A stretch of 64,000 nt of DNA, from NCBI GenBank assembly GCA_021324775.1, contig JAJPIM010000030.1, positions 115,810 through 179,809 of the forward strand, read 5' to 3'. Each line of letters starts with the position of its first letter. Position 1 is the stretch's first letter. The notes beneath the pieces were generated by a model that saw only the letters and a list, made by a program, of their open reading frames with translations, did not search any database and was not told the DNA's origin. Position numbers and translations under genes: made by a program. This document shows positions 52,703 to 61,533 of the stretch, one piece after another. Origin of the DNA: Gemmatimonadota bacterium (GTDB lineage Bacteria; Gemmatimonadota; Gemmatimonadetes; Gemmatimonadales; Gemmatimonadaceae).

Positions 52703-54226
52703 ATGCGCCGTCTCGTCGTCCGCCCGTCGCTCTCCCGCCGAATCCTGCGAGCGGCCGGGTCACTGTCTGCCGTGGCACTCGCGGCATTGCCACTTGGGGT
52801 GCCGCTGCGCGCGCAGAGTTCGCAACTCGGGCCGGCGCCTGCACCGATCACCGACGCGGACTACGCTGCCCGGCGGGATTCGCTGCTGGCGCACATCGAC
52901 AGCGGGGTCATCATCGCGCCGGGCGCGCGCGAGCCGGTGGAGCACTACCCGCGGTTCCGGCAGCATCCGTCGTTCAGGTATCTCACGGGATTTCTGGAGC
53001 CTGATGCGACGCTGATCCTGGTCAAGCGGGGTGGTGCGGTGACCTCCATGATCTTCATCGAGCCGCCGGCGCCACGGGCCGAGTTCTACACGGGGACGCG
53101 GGTGCGCTACGATGAGCTGGGCCGGCGGCTCGGCATGGTGGCGCGGTCGAAAGACGATGTGAACCGGGTGCTCGATTCGCTGGCTGCGACCCACCTTCCC
53201 TACTACTTCGTGAGTGATGCGGAGTCGGCGGAGTTCGTGACGAACGACTCGCTGACCTTCGGACGGGCGCTGGCGCGCCGGCTGGGTGCGGCGCATCCGG
53301 GGCTCGACATCCGGGATGCCACTCCGATCGTCGAGGCGTTTCGCGCGCGGAAGAGCGCCGCGGAAGTCGCGCTCATCAAGTACGCGGCCGACATTTCGGG
53401 ACTCGGGCATCGGGCGGCGATGGACGCGTTGGCGCCCAACATGAATGAGTACGAGATCCAGGCGCTCATGGAGTACACCTTCCGCCGGAACGGTGCCGAC
53501 CGCCCGGCGTACGCTTCGATCGTGGGGTCGGGCCCGAACTCGACGACGCTGCATTACGATCGCGACAACCGCGTGATGCGTGCGGGTGAAGTGCTGGTGA
53601 TGGACGTCGCGGCGGAATATCAGGGATACGCCGCGGACGTCACGCGCACATTGCCCGTGAGCGGCAAGTTCACATCCGACCAGCGGGTCATCTACCAGAT
53701 CGTGCGAGATGCGCAGGCGGCGGGCGAGCGGCAGGTGAAGCCGGGCGTGCCGGCCAAGCAGGAAGTCGATTCGATCGTCGCGGTCGTGGCCGCGGGGCTT
53801 GCGCGGCTGGGACTCGTGGATTCCGCGCGTGCGACGATCGAAGCACCGCCGGGATTCTGCCGCGGCGGCACGAGGTGCTTGCAGATGTCGCTGTTCCTGC
53901 CGCACGGACCGGGGCACGGCCTTGGGCTCGACGTGCACGATCCCGCGCAGTGGTATACGCCGCCCCTGCAATTCGGCGTGGGGGACGTATTCACCATCGA
54001 GCCGGGTATCTACATCCGCCCCGGGATCCTCGACATCCTGCCTGACACCCCGGGCAATCGGGCCTACATGGCGCGGGTACGGCCGTTGCTCGAGCGGTAC
54101 GCGAACATCGGCGTGCGCATCGAGGACAACTATGTCGTCACGCCGGCGGGTCTGGAGCGGTTGACCCTGGCCCCCCGAGAGATCAACGAGATCGAGGGGA
54201 TCATGAAGGGGAAGAGGAAGAAGTAG
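52703..54226 (+). CDS. M24 family aminopeptidase P-like, exported
   Basis: 507 residues. Signal peptide (basic start, then AAGSLSAVALAALPLGVPLRA). The creatinase-type N-domain starts at YAARRDSLLAHIDSG, and the pita-bread domain has all metal ligands: D in VMDVAAEYQGYAADVTRT (two Asp), H in PHGPGHGLGLDVHD, E in FTIEPGIYI, E in VRIEDNYVV. It should remove N-terminal residues before proline in the periplasm. GTG at 52673 keeps the frame open; I choose ATG 52703 for the signal peptide, without SD support. A 7-base-stem hairpin lies downstream. Confidence 0.9.
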   Translation: MRRLVVRPSLSRRILRAAGSLSAVALAALPLGVPLRAQSSQLGPAPAPITDADYAARRDSLLAHIDSGVIIAPGAREPVEHYPRFRQHPSFRYLTGFLEPDATLILVKRGGAVTSMIFIEPPAPRAEFYTGTRVRYDELGRRLGMVARSKDDVNRVLDSLAATHLPYYFVSDAESAEFVTNDSLTFGRALARRLGAAHPGLDIRDATPIVEAFRARKSAAEVALIKYAADISGLGHRAAMDALAPNMNEYEIQALMEYTFRRNGADRPAYASIVGSGPNSTTLHYDRDNRVMRAGEVLVMDVAAEYQGYAADVTRTLPVSGKFTSDQRVIYQIVRDAQAAGERQVKPGVPAKQEVDSIVAVVAAGLARLGLVDSARATIEAPPGFCRGGTRCLQMSLFLPHGPGHGLGLDVHDPAQWYTPPLQFGVGDVFTIEPGIYIRPGILDILPDTPGNRAYMARVRPLLERYANIGVRIEDNYVVTPAGLERLTLAPREINEIEGIMKGKRKK

Positions 54227-54287
54227 GAGCGCAAACCGGGGCAGTCCCGGGGCGAATCCAGGGCCCTGGGGTCTCCGTTGGTCCCCT

Positions 54288-54305
54288 CGTCCCCGTGTGG
54301 GGACG
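54288..54305. terminator. Hairpin after the M24 gene
   Basis: CGTCCCC-GTGT-GGGGACG, a short 7-base stem with a tetraloop 61 bases after the stop; weak and without a T run. Confidence 0.4.
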
Positions 54306-54477
54306 GTAGCGCAGGCGCGAGTGCCGCCCTGCCGCGTGTCATTCATCCCTGAAGATCGGCCCTTGGCCCCTAAGTACCGGGCGGTAGCGGTAACGTGCCG
54401 GGTATCCGGTCGTCTCCAAAGCGTTGGCGCTGGGCCCCTGGCCCGCGCCTGGTGGTCCCTTTGTGGCCTTGCTACCG

Positions 54478-57234
54478 ATGACCGATTCGACATCGCCGGA
54501 GCTGCGGGACGACGCGAGATTTCCGCCCGGCAATCCGTTGCCATTGTGGGCGATAGCGGTCGCGCTTTACGGCGCGACCTACGTCGCGTGGATCGCGTAC
54601 GGGACCCCGGCGGCGACGCCACTTGGCCGGGCGCTGGTCAACGCCGTATTCCTGCCGCTGGCGTCGATCGCGGTGCTGCTGTTTTTCAGAGCCGGGAAGC
54701 GCCAGACCTCCAATCCGACCCTCCGCCGGGCGCTCTTGCTGTTCGCGGCGAGCTTCGGCGCGACAGGCGTCGGCAACCTGATCTGGTTTGTCCAGGCGAC
54801 GTTGGACGGCAGGGATCCGACCCATTCGTGGGCGAACGTCGCCTACTTCGCGAATTACGCGCTAGTGCTGTCCGCGCTGCTGTCGCTCCCGCGCGCGCGC
54901 CGGACCCGAATCGAATGGTGGAAGTTCGCGCTCGATGCCGCCACGGTGACCGTCGGCGGCGGGATCGCGATCTGGTGCCTCGTGCTCCGCCCGGCGGCGC
55001 CGCTCTACCATGGCACCACCGATCTCGCGTTCGGCCTCGCCTATCCGATCGCCGACTTACTGCTGCTCCTCGGCATCACGACTGTGCTGCTTCGGCGCCC
55101 TGCCAGCGGCACCCAGTTTGCCTTTGCGTTGCTCGTGGTCGGCCAGCTCTCCGGGATCGCGGCCGACCTGCTGTACAGCCTCGCATATCCGCTGACCGGT
55201 TACACCGGAGTCCACTGGACCGACGGACTCTACATCGTCAATTACGTGCTCATGATCTGGGCGGGCGAGCGGTACGTGCGCATGCCGCGCCACCGATTCG
55301 TCTCGGGACCAGACGCCGGCGATTCCGACGAGAGCACGGTGCACCGGTTGAGTGCCCTGCCCTACGCGGCGGCGCTGGTGGCGGCATTCGCGGTGCTCAA
55401 CGAGAGCATCGGGAACGTGCCACACGCGGACCGAGTACTCATGGCGGCGCTCATCCCGCTCGGCGCGCTGCTGCTGGCGCGCCAACTGCTCGCTGTCCAC
55501 CAGAACTCGCTGCTGCTGTCCGAACGCGCACAGCGCGCCGGTGAGGACCGATTCCGTGCGCTGGTGGAGCATTCGTGCGACGTCATCATGATCGTCGACG
55601 CGGGTTTCATGGTGCGGTTCGTGAGTCCCGCGATCAGCGCCGTGCTGGGCGTGAAGCCGCCGGACGTGGTCGGCCAGCCGCTGACGTCACTCCTGCATCC
55701 CGAGGATGTCGTCGGCGGGACGGGCTTCCTTGACAACGCGCTGCGGTGTCCCGGGCTGACGCCGTCGATCGCGTGGCGCGTGCGGCACGGCGACGGCGAC
55801 TGGCGGAGGCTGGAAACGGTCTGCACGAACCGCATGGACGATCCGAACGTGCGGGGCCTCGTCCTCAATACCCGTGACGTGACCGAGCGGGCGGCGCTCG
55901 AGGGCGAGCTGCGCCGGCTGGCGTTCCACGATGGTCTGACGGGCCTCGCCAACCGCGCGCTCTTCCGCGACCGTGTGGAGCACGCGCTGGCATCGCGGTT
56001 CCGGGCAGGCACGAGTCTCACGGTCGTGTTTCTCGACCTGAACGATTTCAAGAAGGTGAACGACAGCCGCGGGCATGGCGCAGGCGATCAACTGCTCGTC
56101 GCGGTCGCCGACCGCCTCCGGACGTGTGTGCGTGGCGCCGACACTCTCGCGCGTCTGGGCGGCGATGAGTTCGCCATTTTGCTCGAAGGGTCCGGGACCA
56201 CGATCGACGACCGGATCGATGCCGTGGTCGATCGCGTGCGGCATTCGCTCAGCCGTCCTCTGCAACTCGAGAGTGGCGAGGTGGCCGTCGAGGCGAGTAT
56301 CGGGCTGGCGCAGGCGGACCCGGGCGACACGGTCGATGCGTTGCTGCGGCGTGCCGACGTGGACATGTACCTCAGCAAGCGCCGCGGCAAGCGCGGGCGC
56401 GACGGCGTCCCGATCGGGCTCGACGCTCGCGACCCCGCACGGCTCGAGATGGAGGCGGAGCTGCGGCACGGGATCGAGCGCGGAGAGTTGGTCCTGCAAT
56501 ACCAGCCGATCGCCGATCTCTCCGACCAGTCGGTGCGCGGCGTGGAGGCGCTGGTCCGGTGGCAGCATCCGACGCGCGGGCTGCTGGCGCCGGTCGAGTT
56601 CATTCCGCTCGCCGAAGACACCGGGCTCATCGTCCCGCTCGGCCAATGGGTGCTGGCCGAGGCGTGCGCGCAGGGTAAGAAGTGGTACGATGCGTCGGGC
56701 GGCGCGTGGCCGCAGACCATGACCGTGAATCTGTCAGGCCGCCAGCTCGTGGACGGCGTGATCGTCGACACCGTGCGCGAGGCGCTCGAAGTCTCGGGGC
56801 TGCCGGCGCGGATCCTCGTGCTCGAAATCACGGAGACCGTGGTCCTCCACCAACTCGCCGATGTCGTACCGCACCTGCGGGCGCTCAAAGCGCTCGGCGT
56901 CCGCATCGCGATCGACGATTTCGGCATCGGGTACTCGTCGCTCAGCCGGCTGCACACCGTGCCCGCGGATCTCGTGAAGATCGCGAAGCCGTTTGTGGAC
57001 GACATTGCGTCGAGCGACCGGGCGTCGATGCTGGTCCGGGGCATTGTCGCGTTGAGCGCGACGCTGGGACTGGAGACGATCGCCGAGGGTATCGAGCACG
57101 AGGCGCAGCGGAGCACGCTGGAGAGTGTCGGCTGCGGGCTGGGACAAGGCTATCATTTCGCGCGGCCGCTCGAAGCGGACGAAATCCTCGCGCGGTTCGC
57201 GGTGCGGCCACCGGCGGCGACTACGGCGGCGTAG
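54478..57234 (+). CDS. Membrane PAS-GGDEF-EAL protein (c-di-GMP turnover)
   Basis: 918 residues. About eight to nine N-terminal TM helices (residues ~20-340), a PAS domain (~370-480, MIVDAGFMVRFVSPAIS), GGDEF (~490-650; RLGGDEFAILLEG intact) and EAL (~665-910; GVEALVRWQHPTRG, NLSGRQL, EITETVVL, DDFGIGYSSLSRL, AEGIE). Both catalytic signatures look intact, so it could make and break c-di-GMP; usually one activity dominates. The membrane part and PAS would receive the signal. ATG 54478 is chosen over the frame at 54424. Linked functionally to the HD-GYP at 16955. Confidence 0.92.
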   Translation: MTDSTSPELRDDARFPPGNPLPLWAIAVALYGATYVAWIAYGTPAATPLGRALVNAVFLPLASIAVLLFFRAGKRQTSNPTLRRALLLFAASFGATGVGNLIWFVQATLDGRDPTHSWANVAYFANYALVLSALLSLPRARRTRIEWWKFALDAATVTVGGGIAIWCLVLRPAAPLYHGTTDLAFGLAYPIADLLLLLGITTVLLRRPASGTQFAFALLVVGQLSGIAADLLYSLAYPLTGYTGVHWTDGLYIVNYVLMIWAGERYVRMPRHRFVSGPDAGDSDESTVHRLSALPYAAALVAAFAVLNESIGNVPHADRVLMAALIPLGALLLARQLLAVHQNSLLLSERAQRAGEDRFRALVEHSCDVIMIVDAGFMVRFVSPAISAVLGVKPPDVVGQPLTSLLHPEDVVGGTGFLDNALRCPGLTPSIAWRVRHGDGDWRRLETVCTNRMDDPNVRGLVLNTRDVTERAALEGELRRLAFHDGLTGLANRALFRDRVEHALASRFRAGTSLTVVFLDLNDFKKVNDSRGHGAGDQLLVAVADRLRTCVRGADTLARLGGDEFAILLEGSGTTIDDRIDAVVDRVRHSLSRPLQLESGEVAVEASIGLAQADPGDTVDALLRRADVDMYLSKRRGKRGRDGVPIGLDARDPARLEMEAELRHGIERGELVLQYQPIADLSDQSVRGVEALVRWQHPTRGLLAPVEFIPLAEDTGLIVPLGQWVLAEACAQGKKWYDASGGAWPQTMTVNLSGRQLVDGVIVDTVREALEVSGLPARILVLEITETVVLHQLADVVPHLRALKALGVRIAIDDFGIGYSSLSRLHTVPADLVKIAKPFVDDIASSDRASMLVRGIVALSATLGLETIAEGIEHEAQRSTLESVGCGLGQGYHFARPLEADEILARFAVRPPAATTAA

Positions 57235-57295
57235 GCCGCCGTTCGTAGAAACGCGGCGGCCCGGCGTAATTGGTGATGGTCAACCACCTCTTACT

Positions 57296-57324
57296 GGGCC
57301 GGTCGCGACCGGCCCCTACCAGGG
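57296..57324 (+). repeat. Dispersed palindromic repeat, second full copy
   Basis: GGGCCGGTCGCGACCGGCCC followed by CCTACCAGGG, identical over 29 bases to 21906-21934. It lies between the GGDEF-EAL and amidase 3' ends and could act as a shared terminator. Confidence 0.85.
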
Positions 57325-57380
57325 CAAGGCCGGTGCGCTTCCCGGCAGGCTCCCGCCAGTCGCACCCTTTGCCGAGTTGG

Positions 57381-59096
57381 CTATTTCGGGCGGCCGTTCA
57401 TCGTGACCTCGGCCGTCGCGTGGAATGCTGGTGGTTGGCGCATGGTGGCGAGTTGCTCGTAGGCATACGCGAGCCGCAGTAGCAGTCCCTCGCTGTAGGC
57501 GCGGCCGATGAACGACATCCCGACCGGCAGTCCGAAGACGAAGCCGGCCGGCACCGTGATGCTCGGGTAACCCGCGACCGCAGCCGGAGTCGTGCTGCTG
57601 GCGGCGCCGGGGACCGAGCCGTCACCATCGACGAGATCGATCGGCCAGGCGGGTGCGCCTGTCGGCATGACGATCGCATCGAGCCGGTGCTGGTCCATCG
57701 TCTTATCGATGCCCATCGTGCGCGAGAGCTTCACGCATTTCGCGCGAGCCGCGACATATGCTGGCGTCGTGAGCGGACCCTTGGCCTGGGCCTGCTGCAT
57801 CAACTCCTGTGCGAAGTACCGCAACTCCGCGTCGTGATGCGAGTCGTTGAAGGCGATCACGTCGGCGAGCGTGTGCACCTGGGCCGAGGGGCCGAGCTCA
57901 CTCAGGTAATGATTGAGGCCGGCTTTGAACTCATAGAGCAGCACCTCGCCTTCGGCGTCATCATACTGGCCAACCGTTGCGAGGTCGGCGGGATCGACAA
58001 TGATTGCGCCTTCGTGCCGCATGACATCGATCGCATCTTCGACCGCCTTGTCGAGTCCGCGGTTGAAGCCGAAGAAATGGCCGCGGGCGACACCGATCCG
58101 GGTGCCCTTGAGGGCCGACGGGTCGAGGAACGTCGTGTAGTCGGTGGCCGACTTGCCGCGACTGCCGGCAGTGGCCGGGTCTCGCGGATCGACGCCGGTC
58201 ATTGCGCTGAGCAGGATCGCCGCGTCGCGAACGGTCCGGCAGATCGGGCCGGCGGTGTCCTGGCTCTGTGAGATCGGTACAATGCCCGCGCGGCTCAGCA
58301 GGCCGACAGTCGGCTTGAGGCCGACGAGGGACGAGACCGACGACGGCGAGACGATGGAGCCGTCGGTTTCGGTGCCTACCGATGCCGTGCAGAAGTTGGA
58401 CGCGGTGGCGACGGCAGAACCCGAACTCGAGCCCGACGGGTTGCGATCGAGGGCGTACGGGTTGCGGGTTTGGCCGCCGCGGCCGCTCCATCCGCTACAG
58501 GAATGGGTGGAGCGATAATTGGCCCACTCGCTGAGATTGGTCTTGCCGATGATCACCGCGCCGGCCGCGCGGAGGCGTTCGACGATGTGCGCATCGCGCG
58601 GCGGCGTGCCGCCGACGAGGGCGAGCGACCCCGCGGTGGACTGCATCTTGTCCGCGGTGGCGACGTTGTCCTTGATCAGCACCGGGATGCCGTGCATGGG
58701 GCCCCGGGGACCTTTGGCCTTACGCTCGGCATCGAGTGCGTCGGCGATGGCCAGCGCGTCGGGATTCAGCTCGATGACGGCGTTGACCGTGGGGCCGCGC
58801 TGGTCGAGGGCATCGATGCGGGCGAGGTATTGCTCGGCGATCGACCGCGCCGTGTACTGGCCCGATTGCATCGCCTGCTGGAGGCGATCGATCGTGATCT
58901 CGGCGAGCGGGAAATCATCGGGCGTGGTCCACGGCTGAGGCGCTGGACTGCCTGCGGAGACGGCGGCGCCCGCGCGACGGGGGATAGCGGTCCCGGCGAC
59001 CGCGAGGGCTCCGGTGACGACGCCCGACACAACGAACTCGCGGCGATTCATGGCCGCGGGTCGTCGGTGGCCATTCTCATCTTCGTGCGGGTGCAT
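57381..59096 (-). CDS. Amidase signature family, Tat-exported
   Basis: 571 residues. A Tat signal has the twin-Arg motif NRREFVVSG followed by an Ala/Val-rich segment. The amidase signature triad is visible: K142 (LIKDNVATADK), cis-Ser and nucleophile Ser in NPSGSSSGSAVATAS, with SVGTETDGSIVSPSS after it. It would hydrolyse an amide; substrate not known. ATG 59096 has GGAG five bases upstream; the internal ATG at 59051 would give a more usual Tat n-region. It is 32 bases after the esterase gene on the same strand, a likely operon. Confidence 0.9.
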   Translation of the reverse strand: MHPHEDENGHRRPAAMNRREFVVSGVVTGALAVAGTAIPRRAGAAVSAGSPAPQPWTTPDDFPLAEITIDRLQQAMQSGQYTARSIAEQYLARIDALDQRGPTVNAVIELNPDALAIADALDAERKAKGPRGPMHGIPVLIKDNVATADKMQSTAGSLALVGGTPPRDAHIVERLRAAGAVIIGKTNLSEWANYRSTHSCSGWSGRGGQTRNPYALDRNPSGSSSGSAVATASNFCTASVGTETDGSIVSPSSVSSLVGLKPTVGLLSRAGIVPISQSQDTAGPICRTVRDAAILLSAMTGVDPRDPATAGSRGKSATDYTTFLDPSALKGTRIGVARGHFFGFNRGLDKAVEDAIDVMRHEGAIIVDPADLATVGQYDDAEGEVLLYEFKAGLNHYLSELGPSAQVHTLADVIAFNDSHHDAELRYFAQELMQQAQAKGPLTTPAYVAARAKCVKLSRTMGIDKTMDQHRLDAIVMPTGAPAWPIDLVDGDGSVPGAASSTTPAAVAGYPSITVPAGFVFGLPVGMSFIGRAYSEGLLLRLAYAYEQLATMRQPPAFHATAEVTMNGRPK

Positions 59097-59128
59097 AATA
59101 CTCCTGTCAGCCGCTGTCAGTACGGCGC

Positions 59129-60934
59129 TCAGTACCGCCAACTCGTCGTGTCGGCGCCAGCCGGCGCGGTCGCGAGCCAGTGGGCCACCACCTGCGGGAT
59201 CGTGCGCTGCGTGAACGTGAGCCCGGAGATTGAATTGGGCCGGGCGGGATCACCCGTGAAGCAGTGCTCGTGGCGGGGTCCGTAGACGATCTCCGCGTCC
59301 GAGTGCGGATTCGTCGTCGACTTGAAGAAGTCTTCGGCGCGGTAGACCGCGTCATTCAGGAACCACGTGTCGGACAGGCCGGCGTAGATGTGGAGCTTGC
59401 CCTGGAGCTTGGCGCCGAGGGTGGTCCAGTCGCGCTGCATGATGTGGACGAGGTCGAAGTGGTCGCGCCAGTACGCGGCCGTCACGGAATCGATAGTGCC
59501 GGTGCGCTTGTCATAGATCCGGCGCGGGTATCCGTCCGCACCGGCTGGCGAGAAGACCGCTTCCCAGATGTCCCACTGGCCGCCCGAGCGTGAGTGCGTG
59601 CCTTCGACCAGCTCGCGGAGATTCTGCTGCTCGACCGTCGAGAGCATGTCGCCGTACTCATCGCGTTCGCCATCGCGGGGCGTCTCGCGCCACGGGCCGA
59701 TCGAGTAGTACGCGTTGCGGGCGGAGTAAATGTCGAAGTTCGTGTACTGGTGGAAGTCGATCGGATCGGGGCACGCGGCGTACGATCCGTTGTACTGGTC
59801 GGGATAGAGGACCTGGACGCCGAGGGCTTCCCAGCCGCCGGTGGATCCTCCGTAGAGAGCGCGAGCCCAGGGGCCGAGTCCGCGGTAGTGGTCCTCGATG
59901 TACGGGATCAACTCGTAGGTGATCGCGTCGCCGTAGGGGCCGACATTCTCGGAGTTTACCGCGTAGGAGTCATCGTAATACGGATTCGCGTGCTGGATCG
60001 TGACGAGGATCACGCGCGGGTAATTCGGTCCGGTCCAGCGCTTGTAGAAGTCGTAGTACGTCTCCTGTGCGAGCCGGGTGAGCGCGCGCCGGTCGCAGGC
60101 ATCGCGTTCGCTGCCGTTGGGGCAGTCGTGGGCGATCTTCGCCGTATCGGGTACGGGAAGGGATGAATCGGGCAGTTCCTCGCGCCACGACGGCGGTTCT
60201 CTCTGGAAGTGGCCCTGGTAGATCGCGAGGGGATAGTGCGCGGCGGTGTGGGAGTCGAAGCCTTCCGGCAGGACGAGAATCGCGCTCAGGAACGTCGGCC
60301 GCCCCCAGAACTTCGTGAGGCGGTCGCTCTGGATGCGGACGTGCTTGACGTATTTGGTGTCCGGGATCTCCTCGAGCGGGGGGACGACCGTATCGAGGAC
60401 GATTCGAAACTCACCGCCCGAGCGCGGGTCGATGTGGACCTTCCTGGGCCGGCTCATTGGAGAGCCGGGGGCGCGGTTCCACTGCTGTCCTTCACCGTGG
60501 TCGGGCGGCAGCTCGAGGTTGTGTCCGTTGGAGAGGTGGTAGGTCTCGTACGGGTGGAGGATTGCCTGCACCCAGTAGTCGCCGGGCGGGATATGGGCGA
60601 GGCTTGGCAGCGGGTATCCGAACGCGCGGGAGCCGAAGACGCCGGGGTGTGTCGCGCTCAGGCCGTGGACATCGATCCCGAACAACTGTTGCGTGTTGTC
60701 CAGATCGGAGATTTCGAGGCGTGGCTCGCGGGTGCTATCGGTCGAGATGGCGAGCAGGAGCCGGCCGTCGTGCGGCAGCCCTCCCGGATGGGGGCCAAGG
60801 GTGACGACCACCTGGAACGCGCGGCCGTGGGTGGTAGTCGCGGGCGAGGGTTGGGCGTGCGCGGCTGCGGAGGGCGCCGCGGCGAGGATCGTGGCGGCGG
60901 CGAGGGAGGAAAATCGCGGCGACATAGCCGCCAT
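59129..60934 (-). CDS. Secreted alpha/beta-hydrolase, putative esterase
   Basis: 601 residues. Signal peptide (residues ~1-30, ending AAAHAQ), a beta-rich N-terminal domain (~35-200), then an esterase-like alpha/beta-hydrolase with nucleophile in ALYGGSTGGWEAL (G-x-S-x-G), and a probable His near PRHEHCFTG. Between them lies an insert with SYAACPDPIDFHQYTNFD. The family is common in Gemmatimonadota and Acidobacteriota as 'putative esterase'. ATG 60934 gives a normal signal; the longer frame to 61048 reads through the purine-rich repeat and is not likely. Upstream of the amidase. Confidence 0.8.
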   Translation of the reverse strand: MAAMSPRFSSLAAATILAAAPSAAAHAQPSPATTTHGRAFQVVVTLGPHPGGLPHDGRLLLAISTDSTREPRLEISDLDNTQQLFGIDVHGLSATHPGVFGSRAFGYPLPSLAHIPPGDYWVQAILHPYETYHLSNGHNLELPPDHGEGQQWNRAPGSPMSRPRKVHIDPRSGGEFRIVLDTVVPPLEEIPDTKYVKHVRIQSDRLTKFWGRPTFLSAILVLPEGFDSHTAAHYPLAIYQGHFQREPPSWREELPDSSLPVPDTAKIAHDCPNGSERDACDRRALTRLAQETYYDFYKRWTGPNYPRVILVTIQHANPYYDDSYAVNSENVGPYGDAITYELIPYIEDHYRGLGPWARALYGGSTGGWEALGVQVLYPDQYNGSYAACPDPIDFHQYTNFDIYSARNAYYSIGPWRETPRDGERDEYGDMLSTVEQQNLRELVEGTHSRSGGQWDIWEAVFSPAGADGYPRRIYDKRTGTIDSVTAAYWRDHFDLVHIMQRDWTTLGAKLQGKLHIYAGLSDTWFLNDAVYRAEDFFKSTTNPHSDAEIVYGPRHEHCFTGDPARPNSISGLTFTQRTIPQVVAHWLATAPAGADTTSWRY

Positions 60935-60960
60935 CTTAACTCGGCGGCGTGGGGGACTGC

Positions 60961-60996
60961 TAGAGAGTAGTAAGGAGAAAGGAGAAAGGAGAAAAC
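60961..60996 (+). repeat. Purine-rich GGAGAAA tract, copy D
   Basis: TAGAGAGTAGTAAGGAGAAA then GGAGAAAGGAGAAAA; the cleanest copy, three GGAGAAA units in a row, between two leftward genes. Confidence 0.75.
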
Positions 60997-61005
60997 CCGT
61001 TTGGC

Positions 61006-61320
61006 TCAGTCGGCGCGTGCGAGCATCGCGGGGTAGCATTCCGGGCATACGAACGCGATGCCGTCGCGGTACTTGGCCGCGAAGAGGACGGGCCGAGCAT
61101 CCGGGGATTTGCAGGTCTCCGAGGCGCAGTGCGACTTCGTCATGTCGGTGTGCGTCGTGGCTTCGCGGTACTTGGTGGTGTCAGCCACGCGGTGATACTC
61201 GCGCACGCCGCGGTGCTCGGCGTCTTCGCCGCCGACGCGGCGCATCCCGCGCGGGAGCGGGTTCGGGATGTTGGCGACGTCGTGCGTGAAGCCGTTCTGG
61301 TCGATGAGGGTCACGTGCAT
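61006..61320 (-). CDS. Hypothetical protein with Cys-rich end
   Basis: 104 residues. MHVTLIDQNGFTHDVANIPNPL opens a short beta segment; the C-terminal half has HCASETC and, about 24 residues later, CPECY, which could form a four-Cys zinc site (C-x4-C ... C-x2-C). I do not recognise a family. ATG 61320 has GGAGG eight bases upstream. It is upstream of the esterase on the same strand. Confidence 0.65.
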   Translation of the reverse strand: MHVTLIDQNGFTHDVANIPNPLPRGMRRVGGEDAEHRGVREYHRVADTTKYREATTHTDMTKSHCASETCKSPDARPVLFAAKYRDGIAFVCPECYPAMLARAD

Positions 61321-61533
61321 GGTGGCGTCCTCCGCCGGGCGGGGTAGTCGTGCGGGCCCGCATCGAAGCTACGGCCGGGCGGCATAATACGCGATGGCCG
61401 TGGCGCGGGCGCCGCGTGTCGGATTGCGAAAAATGGGACTTAGGCCGTGGTCCAGGCGAGCCACTGCCGAACGGGCCATACGGCCGGCCATGCATGGCGC
61501 GGGCACGCCGCGAAATGCGGGACGTGCGAAACG

